DNA of 14,458 nt. It comes from Bacteroidota bacterium. Lineage in GTDB: Bacteria; Bacteroidota; Ignavibacteria; UBA10030; SZUA-254. The stretch lies in the NCBI GenBank assembly GCA_004322375.1, contig SCUC01000117.1:1-14458 (forward strand). The letters run 5' to 3'. The translations under genes were made by a program, and so were the position numbers. The notes below the pieces were generated by a model. That model was not told where the DNA came from, ran no database searches, and worked only from the letters and a program-made list of their open reading frames with translations. Positions 7,034 through 13,275 of this stretch are shown one piece after another (the stretch's first letter is position 1; each line of letters starts with the position of its first letter).

Positions 7034-8926
7034 TCATCGCATCAATAACATCTTCTTTATAGCGCTGTAGGACAAGATGCCATCTCCCGTAGGAATCCCT
7101 TGGACTTGTCCTGCAATAGTTAATCTATAAAAATACACGCCGCTCGGCATCCCGTTAGCATCCCAAGTCTGTGACTTGAAACCTGAAGCCTGAAATTCAT
7201 CAACAAGCGTGACCACTTCCCTTCCCAGTACATCATATACTTTTAATGTTACGTAACTATTAGCAGATAACTGTCCGCCTTCGACGAAATCTCTTCCAGA
7301 TGGAACAGGGACGGAATAACGAATAACTGTTGTCGGGTTGAAAGGATTAGGATAATTTTGTTCAAGCCCGAAAGAATTAGGAATATCTCCTCTCTCTTTC
7401 ACTCCGACTGTGTTATAGAGCTGGTTATGATACAGTGTAATCTGTCCCAATGTATCGGACCTCGGTCCTGTATTTGCGCAAACAATGTCTAAATCATAAT
7501 CGCGCTGATGGTCGAACAAGGATGTTGATGCGCCAAAATCAAGCACGTGAGGCAACAAAGAACTTGAATCAGCGAATGTTCCATTCCCATTGTTCAATAA
7601 AAGAATATCATAGTTTGGTTCTCCCGGCAATACTTTTGTAAGAAAAACATCGGGATAGTTATCGTCATTCAGCAGCCCCGCTTCCGCATCGTTGAACCAA
7701 CCGTTAAGAGAATCCGGTAATGCCCCATCCCATACTGAAAAATTCCCGCTTCCATCATTTCGGAGCAGTCTATTTTGACGAGAATACGTTCCGAACATCA
7801 TTCCTACCTCGAACAAATCAAGATCACCATCATTATCTGAGTCGCAGGGAAGGACCTTACGTATAGACGAATTATCTGACACTGGAATCCGTGCAGCTGT
7901 TTCATCATGATAATACCCTGCACCCTGGTTGATGTACAACGCCGTTCCACCCAAAAGTGTGTCAATCGGTATAGGATCTTCGTCAGTAATAATTAATTCG
8001 AGATTTGCGAACAGAACATCGTTCAGTAAATCATTGTTGACATCAGCTATTGCAACATCAAAGTATCCATACTGCTCGCTTGATAACAGCCTGTTTGATG
8101 TGTCTCGATAAAAATAGCCGTTGCCATCATTCAGCCATAGCTCATACCCAAAGAGAGAAGTTGTATCCGTGAAGGGATTTCCCCAAATAGTGACTACGAG
8201 ATCGTTGCCCGAAACGCTATCAACATCTCCGTATGCCGCCTTTAGAACAAACGCAATTCCTTCCAGTGCTGGCAATCGCATATCACTTTCTTCGGTAAAA
8301 TGACCGTGACCATCATTGACTAAAAGACCTCGTTGCAACGTATAATTACATCCCCCACCGCCAAGAAAAATATCGAGATCGCCATCCTCCTCAATGTCAA
8401 TCAACAATACTTGAAATGTTGGAATCCGAATGACAGGCACAAGTGAATCGGTCGCGTCGAAGAAACTCCCGTCTTGCGCTTGGAGCCATATTCTCGGACG
8501 TGTATCTTTCGTGGTATCACAAACTCCTGAGTTGATAGAAAAGATAATATCTGTCAAACTGTCCCCATTCACATCTCCCGTCTGAATATCCCCTGCATCA
8601 TATTCAGCCTGAGGAAGATATCGTGACGTAACATCGTTAAATCCAAATCCTGAACTGGAACCATTCGACCAAGGAGGCACAGCGTCTGTCGGTGAAAGGA
8701 AATAAATCCCCCGCGCTAATGGGTGAATTTTTCCATTAACAAAGATATCGGTTGGGGATATAATCGCTTGAGCTTGAAAAGAACTGAGCGGCTGGCGGGC
8801 ATTCATCGTGCCGATGAACATTCCGTGAATGTCATACACTGCTGCTGCATATCCCTTCCCGGCAGCTTGACCCTTTATGAATGAAGGGGCGATGAAAAAA
8901 ATGAAACACAAAAAATACCAACGCAT
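7034..8926 (-). CDS. Secreted FG-GAP/VCBS repeat protein with T9SS sorting domain
   Basis: The product has 630 residues. ATG at 8926 has AAGGAG (8932-8937) five bases ahead and begins a signal peptide, MRWYFLCFIFFIAPSFIKG then Q. Residues about 95-505 are FG-GAP/VCBS-type repeats predicted to form a beta-propeller. Calcium-loop motifs include DVNGDSLTDI (118-127), DIEEDGDLDIF (177-187), DVNNDLLNDV (295-304) and DSDNDGDLDLF (362-372), with phrases such as WLNDGNGYF. The tail (about 520-630) is a sorting domain with NYPNPFNPTT, LKVYDVLGREV, MPSGVYFYRLT and KKMLLMR. Compared with the two other such tails in this window it carries two extra segments, about 14 and 15 residues long. Residues 29-77 (VYDIHG and ARGIYFL) also resemble part of a sorting domain, in an unusual N-terminal place. 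It is probably a surface or extracellular binding protein; the ligand is unknown. Confidence 0.9.
   Translation of the reverse strand: MRWYFLCFIFFIAPSFIKGQAAGKGYAAAVYDIHGMFIGTMNARQPLSSFQAQAIISPTDIFVNGKIHPLARGIYFLSPTDAVPPWSNGSSSGFGFNDVTSRYLPQAEYDAGDIQTGDVNGDSLTDIIFSINSGVCDTTKDTRPRIWLQAQDGSFFDATDSLVPVIRIPTFQVLLIDIEEDGDLDIFLGGGGCNYTLQRGLLVNDGHGHFTEESDMRLPALEGIAFVLKAAYGDVDSVSGNDLVVTIWGNPFTDTTSLFGYELWLNDGNGYFYRDTSNRLLSSEQYGYFDVAIADVNNDLLNDVLFANLELIITDEDPIPIDTLLGGTALYINQGAGYYHDETAARIPVSDNSSIRKVLPCDSDNDGDLDLFEVGMMFGTYSRQNRLLRNDGSGNFSVWDGALPDSLNGWFNDAEAGLLNDDNYPDVFLTKVLPGEPNYDILLLNNGNGTFADSSSLLPHVLDFGASTSLFDHQRDYDLDIVCANTGPRSDTLGQITLYHNQLYNTVGVKERGDIPNSFGLEQNYPNPFNPTTVIRYSVPVPSGRDFVEGGQLSANSYVTLKVYDVLGREVVTLVDEFQASGFKSQTWDANGMPSGVYFYRLTIAGQVQGIPTGDGILSYSAIKKMLLMR
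7066..7115. repeat. Imperfect palindrome inside the VCBS gene, coding for an extra peptide
   Basis: TGTAGGACAAG (7066-7076) and CTTGTCCTGCA (7105-7115) pair over 11 bases with one G-T wobble, around 28 bases. The DNA lies in the sorting-domain part of the VCBS gene and encodes AGQVQGIPTGDGILSYS. The other two sorting domains here have eight and thirteen residues between the RLT/QLT strand and the final KMM/MRM-type strand, against 23 here. The palindrome therefore coincides with a length insertion that keeps the frame. Confidence 0.5.
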
Positions 8927-9083
8927 AAGCTCTCCTTATGTTGCTAATATAATTATTTTTGACACACGACTTCCTCTAAAGTGGTTAATAAAGTCATGCT
9001 CAAAGTATTGGTGGTAATATACGTAAAGATATAATTGTTGCCAACACAATCGCAAACAACAACCCAACAATCAGCCCATCCTT

Positions 9084-9118
9084 CAAATCCTACATCTTAC
9101 TTCTTGCGTCCTGCATCA
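9084..9118. repeat. Degenerate 7-bp tandem array, five units
   Basis: Five units of seven on the plus strand include TACATCT (9091-9097), TGCGTCC (9105-9111) and TGCATCA (9112-9118). They match the units at 6958-7027. The array lies in the 271-base gap between the ZIP gene and the VCBS gene. Besides this array, the 8-bp array next to it and the VCBS ribosome binding site, the gap shows no gene or clear promoter. Confidence 0.55.
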
Positions 9119-9146
9119 CACCACGGACATTGCACAACTATCTGCA

Positions 9147-9170
9147 ACTCCATCACTCCACTACTCCAAC
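9147..9170. repeat. 8-bp tandem array, three units
   Basis: ACTCCATC, ACTCCACT and ACTCCAAC follow each other without gaps, sharing ACTCCA. On the minus strand the units read NNTGGAGT. The array is 28 bases from the 7-bp array and downstream of the ZIP gene. It is short, so chance cannot be excluded. Confidence 0.4.
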
Positions 9171-9189
9171 ACAATAGCTATAGAGCCTG

Positions 9190-9215
9190 GAGCGCGTTTA
9201 ATCTATTGCGCGCTC
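9190..9215. other. G+C-rich hairpin across the ZIP stop codon
   Basis: GAGCGCG (9190-9196) and CGCGCTC (9209-9215) pair perfectly around 12 bases that contain the ZIP stop codon (9198-9200). No T-run follows on the minus strand, so it is not a standard intrinsic terminator. It could slow RNA decay from the 3' end or help termination. It is also partly forced by the codons for the last residues, ERAID. Confidence 0.35.
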
Positions 9216-9941
9216 GATGAGCTGCATGCTAAAATAAAAAAGCAGCATCCCAGCAAGCACAATGAGAGGCGCGATACGATTTTTTGAATGATTAATTTCC
9301 GGTATCAAATCGCTCGCCCCAACGTAACACACCGTCCCAGCCGTAAACGCGAATGCAATTCCCACTAACGCCGCATTATAGGAGGAAAGTAGAAACGCGG
9401 TAACAATGCCAAGCGTTGTTGCGCCTCCAATTGCCAGCAATGCAATGATGGTTGTCCTCACTGTCTGTTTCGATGCAATAGAAATGGAAGCGATAGTCAA
9501 CCCTTCCGGAATTTTATGCAGGAGAATAGCAAAGAAAATGAGAAGTCCGATTGTATAATCAAACTGCATCCCGGCGGAAATCGAAAGCCCGTCGAAAAAC
9601 GCGTGAATCAACATGCCGGAAATAGCCGCCATGCTTGCCGTTTTAGAAACCATAACGTCTTCATGCGTCTCCTCTCCAAAATGCAAATGCCCGACAATCG
9701 TATGCTCAAAAAAATGCAACGCGGCAAACCCTAAGATAATATAGTACGATGCCGCGCTTCCTAACAATTCAAGGCTCTCGGGTATCAACTCAAAAAAAAC
9801 AAGGGCAAGGAGAAATCCTGCGCTCAACGCCATGAGATATTCCTGAATCTTTCGGGGCCACTCGCGCTTCAAAATAATCAGCACTCCGCCCAGCACTTCT
9901 GCGGAGGCGGCTATCACGCCGAAAAGAAAAATCTTAAACAT
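9198..9941 (-). CDS. ZIP family divalent metal transporter
   Basis: The product has 247 residues and about eight hydrophobic segments. ZIP proteins move divalent metals such as zinc, iron or manganese into the cytoplasm. Signature residues are visible: ELIPES (51-56) in the second segment, HAFFDGLSI (His113, Asp117) in the fourth and HKIPEGLTI (His142, Pro145, Glu146) in the fifth. The loop before the fourth segment is rich in His and acidic residues (HFFEH, GHLHFGEETHED), as in many ZIP proteins. The metal cannot be told from sequence. I choose the ATG at 9941, whose A is shared with the TGA of the TPR gene (TGATG). A GTG one codon earlier is also possible and would add one residue. The overlap implies an operon and probably coupled translation. 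Confidence 0.93.
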   Translation of the reverse strand: MFKIFLFGVIAASAEVLGGVLIILKREWPRKIQEYLMALSAGFLLALVFFELIPESLELLGSAASYYIILGFAALHFFEHTIVGHLHFGEETHEDVMVSKTASMAAISGMLIHAFFDGLSISAGMQFDYTIGLLIFFAILLHKIPEGLTIASISIASKQTVRTTIIALLAIGGATTLGIVTAFLLSSYNAALVGIAFAFTAGTVCYVGASDLIPEINHSKNRIAPLIVLAGMLLFYFSMQLIERAID

Positions 9942-11125
9942 CACTTACCGAACGGAGTTTTTTTGTAGCGTTCCGCCTGTTCGTGCGAACCTTGATATTC
10001 TTTCATCTTTAACACTTTATCGTACTGCTTCAGCGCATATTCCCGCTTCGCCTGCAAATCGTAAATCATCCCTATTTTCAGGTTGGACATCGCCATAAAC
10101 CCTGAAGGACCTTCTTTATCCAGCGAACGTGAGAGTTCATCCGTTGTATAAAAATGTTTCAATGCAGCAGCATAATTTCCGTATTGCAGCTCATATAAAC
10201 CGAGATAGTATTGCGCCTCGCGCTTAACGTTCAAATTATATCCGGTTTTTCCCTTATCAACGAATTGTAGTATCGAATCGAATTCTGCTTTCATCTCCCT
10301 CCATTGTCCTATAGCCGCCCTGCTTCGCCCGACGTAGCGATGAAACACTACATTATTGGGGAACCGTAGGTGCAAGCCAACTGCAATTTCGAGAGCCTGG
10401 CTGTATTGCTTTTCGTATTGAAACATTAGCTGCATCAAGAAATAGGAAGCCTCGATTTTTGCGTACCGCGCTTTTTCTGCCGCCTGCTTGAGCTGACTGA
10501 TGCCTTTCACTTTATCGCCGTCGGGAAAGAACAACATTAACGGTTTCACAAACGGGTACTGGTCGGGAATTAAATCTGCGTAATAATTATAGATGCCGAT
10601 TCCTAACAACACATCGTAATTGTTCGGATCAAGCTTGTATGCTTTTTGGACAATTGGCAGCGCGACACGGCCATCGTTTGCGGCTTTTACCCAATCCTCC
10701 CTGTTCGCATGTAGCCTCCCCCGAAATCCAATAGCTCCTCCTTTGAAAAACAACGCTGAAACATCCTCATCATTAATATCCAACTGCTCATCGCAAACAT
10801 CTATTACATTTTCGATGAGAGACAAAAACCGTTCATCATTCGATTCGTTTTCCAAATCTATCAAGATTCTCTCCCACTCAACCATCGCAAAGAAAAAATG
10901 TCCTGCAGGGTGCTTGGGATTTAATCGGACAAGTTCCTTAAACTCTTTTTTCGCATTTTCGAACTCAAGATTATAGACATAGTTGATGCCCCGTTGTGTA
11001 TGCGCGGAAAAGATTGAGTCTGTCATCCACTGGGAAAATCCATACTCTGTACATAATCCAAAAACAATAACGAGCTGTACGATTCTACTGCGTAACAAAT
11101 AAAAATAAGTAGATTCTGTTTTCAA
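9941..11125 (-). CDS. Exported TPR-repeat protein
   Basis: There are up to 394 residues. An in-frame stop lies two codons before the TTG at 11125, so this is the longest possible start; a second TTG at 11098 is as likely and would leave a shorter signal peptide (IVQLVIVFGLC, then TEYGFSQ). No clear ribosome binding site marks either. Helical repeats of TPR type are visible at about 42-75 (ALNY-like GINYVYNLEFENAKKEF), 227-262, 303-333 and 348-378. A central part (about 125-205, FKGGAIGFRGRLHANRED, YNYYADLIPDQYP) is conserved-looking but not a domain I can name. TPR folds bind other proteins. The last base of its stop codon is the first of the ZIP start, so the two are co-transcribed. A role linked to metal uptake is possible but unproven. 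Confidence 0.85.
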   Translation of the reverse strand: MKTESTYFYLLRSRIVQLVIVFGLCTEYGFSQWMTDSIFSAHTQRGINYVYNLEFENAKKEFKELVRLNPKHPAGHFFFAMVEWERILIDLENESNDERFLSLIENVIDVCDEQLDINDEDVSALFFKGGAIGFRGRLHANREDWVKAANDGRVALPIVQKAYKLDPNNYDVLLGIGIYNYYADLIPDQYPFVKPLMLFFPDGDKVKGISQLKQAAEKARYAKIEASYFLMQLMFQYEKQYSQALEIAVGLHLRFPNNVVFHRYVGRSRAAIGQWREMKAEFDSILQFVDKGKTGYNLNVKREAQYYLGLYELQYGNYAAALKHFYTTDELSRSLDKEGPSGFMAMSNLKIGMIYDLQAKREYALKQYDKVLKMKEYQGSHEQAERYKKTPFGK

Positions 11126-11146
11126 GATTCAAGATGCAATTGTTAA
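11119..11146. repeat. Short 7-bp tandem array at the TPR gene start
   Basis: Units TTTTCAA, GATTCAA (11126-11132), GATGCAA (11133-11139) and TTGTTAA follow in phase on the plus strand. The middle two match the unit of the arrays at 6958 and 9084, in the opposite orientation relative to the window. The array overlaps the TTG start codon of the TPR gene. The gap from here to 11196 otherwise shows only a weak GC hairpin. Confidence 0.4.
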
Positions 11147-11196
11147 TGATAGAAGAAAAAGAAAGCCGACCGGCAAAGGATGGCTGTTTATAGTTA

Positions 11197-12315
11197 TTAA
11201 TAATGCTTTGCCCATACCCCAAACCCGCTATTATAAGAACCGGCAATTTCAAGGAAACGGTTAGGATAAACTCCCCCGCGATTGATTACTTGAAATCGTA
11301 CATAATTACCTTCCTGGGTATAAGCAAAATAGACCCTGGTTACAACGATGGCTGCGCTATCGGTAATAAACGATTCGATAGCGGGAACTTCAACAATCTC
11401 ATCCATGGACGATGCAGAGGTAGCGGCATACCGCGTTGTGCGCCATCCAGGAAATGGCGCGAGTACGTTCGACGGGGTTCTTAGTAACATTTCAGTATTA
11501 CCGCTTCCATCAATCCAGAGATCTATTTTTTGTTGATTACCATTGACAAAATCAAAGGTTTGACCGGTCGAAAATTGCAGCCCGCGTTTATCGAAAAAAG
11601 AATCTGTTTCAAACTCATAAATACGGACGGCGGAAAACCGCGCAGTAGGGCCCCAACGGATTGCTAGTGGTTTGCTCATGGTTCCCACAACATTCTTTGA
11701 ACGAAGAAAGAACGTGTATTCTTCACCGTTGGTCAACTGCGTGATTGTTGCGGTTAAAATCGTAGCGCCTACGGTTGAATCTTTAACAACGGTATTTGCC
11801 GTATCCTTTGCCATGATGTTATATCCTGCGAACGAGCTCGAGCCTGCATCCTTGGAGGCTTGCCAGGACAAAGTTACAGCTCCATCTTTGGAAAGCGCTT
11901 TCACTGAGCCAGGGGGCGCAAATTCATCTATAGAAAACTCGGTGTCTGCTTGAGCAACAATCATCACGGTATCGCTCAACACATTATCGTTGCTAACGGA
12001 TTGGATTGAAAAAAAATATAATTCACCGCCGACAAGATTTTGAACAATGTATGAAGTATCGCCGCGTTGAGTGCGGGCAGAAGAAATTTCGTTCGATGAA
12101 GAATCCCGTGTAACTATTTGATAGCCTGCAAAATTACCATAATGTGCAGTTGAGGAGTGGTTCCACGCTAACCGTACTGCATTCAAACGTGGGTATGCCC
12201 TCAAATTAGACGGGGGAGCAAGCTCCCCCGTCGGTGGTTCATCTTCGTCGTTGCATGCTTGAAAGCTTCCCGCAAATAAAATAACACTGAGAACCAGAAA
12301 TACTTTTGATAACAT
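11197..12315 (-). CDS. Surface-type lipoprotein with two fibronectin type III domains
   Basis: With ATG at 12315 the product has 372 residues and begins with a lipoprotein signal, MLSKVFLVLSVILFAGSFQA then C21. ATG at 12330 and TTG at 12342 are other possible starts; GGTGAGG sits three bases before the chosen one, which is rather close. After the lipidated cysteine comes NDEDE; acidic residues here favour export to the outer surface in Bacteroidota. Two fibronectin type III domains follow (about 33-122 and 133-218; APPSNLRAYP, APPGSVKALS). Residues about 220-372 form a domain I do not recognise, shared with the neighbour at 12379-13233: RWGPTARFSAVRIYEFETDS, IDLWIDG, GWRTTRY and a final VWAKH. 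The genes are tandem paralogs. Function unknown, probably adhesion or binding at the surface. Confidence 0.85.
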   Translation of the reverse strand: MLSKVFLVLSVILFAGSFQACNDEDEPPTGELAPPSNLRAYPRLNAVRLAWNHSSTAHYGNFAGYQIVTRDSSSNEISSARTQRGDTSYIVQNLVGGELYFFSIQSVSNDNVLSDTVMIVAQADTEFSIDEFAPPGSVKALSKDGAVTLSWQASKDAGSSSFAGYNIMAKDTANTVVKDSTVGATILTATITQLTNGEEYTFFLRSKNVVGTMSKPLAIRWGPTARFSAVRIYEFETDSFFDKRGLQFSTGQTFDFVNGNQQKIDLWIDGSGNTEMLLRTPSNVLAPFPGWRTTRYAATSASSMDEIVEVPAIESFITDSAAIVVTRVYFAYTQEGNYVRFQVINRGGVYPNRFLEIAGSYNSGFGVWAKHY

Positions 12316-12378
12316 TGTCCTCACCGTCATTTTGTTTCTCAATATTACAACATAGTTATGGTTATGCGGAGAGGTTCG

Positions 12379-13233
12379 TTAATGCTTCGCCCATGCGCCA
12401 CTGCCTGTATTATAGGCAATGACAATTGTTACCGAACGATTATTGTTAGCAGCGGCATTGTCAACCGATGTTACTTGAAAACGCGCGTAATTCCCATCAG
12501 CGGTAATAGCGAGATAAACTCTACCAGCCACGATTGTTAAACCTGGGGTTGTCCTGAACGAACCCTCAGCAGGGACAACCACCGCCTCCTCAAGGCTATT
12601 GACATTTGTATCATAGAGTTTTGTGGTCCTCCATCCTGTGCTGAGGCTATGATCATCCGGACTTTTTAATAACATATCTACGTCATTACGTCCATCTAAC
12701 CATAAATCAATTACTCCCCGGTTATCTCCCTTCGGCGGACCTGAAGTGAATGAATACCGATTTCCTCCCGCAAATTTTAATCCTGAAACACTGTCCGAAT
12801 CAAACTCAAAAATTTTCACTTGTTGATATCTAATTGTCGGTCCCCATTGAATCGAATCAGCAATGCTCACATCGCCATTTGATTTTACTGCACGAACTGA
12901 GAACGAATATGTTGAGCCGTTTGTAATGCCAAAGCCCCGATTCGTCGGATTATGGAGCGTATAGGTGTTGGTTGTTGTAAATACGCTGTCAATCTTCAGG
13001 TTGGAAGAATTAAATGTTTGCACTCTGTACCCGGCAAATTCAGAAACACCGTTTGCTGTGGAATGAGTCCAGAATAACACTACACTCGTGTCGCGTGATA
13101 ACGCTCTCAGATTTGTCGGTGGAGCAAAATCCTGGGGCGTTAACGTCTCTTCTTTATCGCACCCCTGCAACAGGAGAAGACTTCCGATTCCAACGATAAT
13201 AACAAAAATTGTTGATAATAAACGTTTGCTCAT
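12379..13233 (-). CDS. Surface-type lipoprotein with one fibronectin type III domain, paralog of its neighbour
   Basis: The product has 284 residues. ATG at 13233 is preceded by AAAGGGAAA at a suitable distance. The signal ends LLLLQG then C25, followed by DKEET. The K with two acidic residues resembles the lipoprotein export signal known from Bacteroidota, so surface exposure is inferred. One fibronectin type III domain spans about 37-125 (APPTNLRALS to NGDVSIADS). Residues 129-284 match the C-terminal domain of the next gene: QWGPTIRYQQVKIFEFDSDS, IDLWLDGRNDVDMLLKSP, GWRTTKLYD, DGNYARFQV and GAWAKH. Only 42 bases separate it from the glycyl-tRNA synthetase stop codon and 63 bases from the next start, so co-transcription is plausible. 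Ligand and role are unknown. Confidence 0.85.
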   Translation of the reverse strand: MSKRLLSTIFVIIVGIGSLLLLQGCDKEETLTPQDFAPPTNLRALSRDTSVVLFWTHSTANGVSEFAGYRVQTFNSSNLKIDSVFTTTNTYTLHNPTNRGFGITNGSTYSFSVRAVKSNGDVSIADSIQWGPTIRYQQVKIFEFDSDSVSGLKFAGGNRYSFTSGPPKGDNRGVIDLWLDGRNDVDMLLKSPDDHSLSTGWRTTKLYDTNVNSLEEAVVVPAEGSFRTTPGLTIVAGRVYLAITADGNYARFQVTSVDNAAANNNRSVTIVIAYNTGSGAWAKH

Positions 13234-13275
13234 AAATATTTCCCTTTATATTGATTGGTAATAAGAGTAATTGTA

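Noticed and set aside
7164..7178. CAAGTC-TGT-GACTTG palindrome in the VCBS gene
   Set aside because: The encoded residues (GFKSQTWDA) align with normal sorting-domain sequence, so there is no insertion to explain; probably chance.
9035..9220. Plus-strand frame of 61 codons over the short tandem arrays
   Set aside because: Its Ser/Thr/His/Pro-rich translation comes from the repeat sequence and overlaps the end of the ZIP gene.
11150..11190. Possible terminator after the longer lipoprotein gene (GCCGGTCGGC then a T-rich stretch on the minus strand)
   Set aside because: The stem has only three to four pairs with a loop too small to close well, and the T-run is broken.
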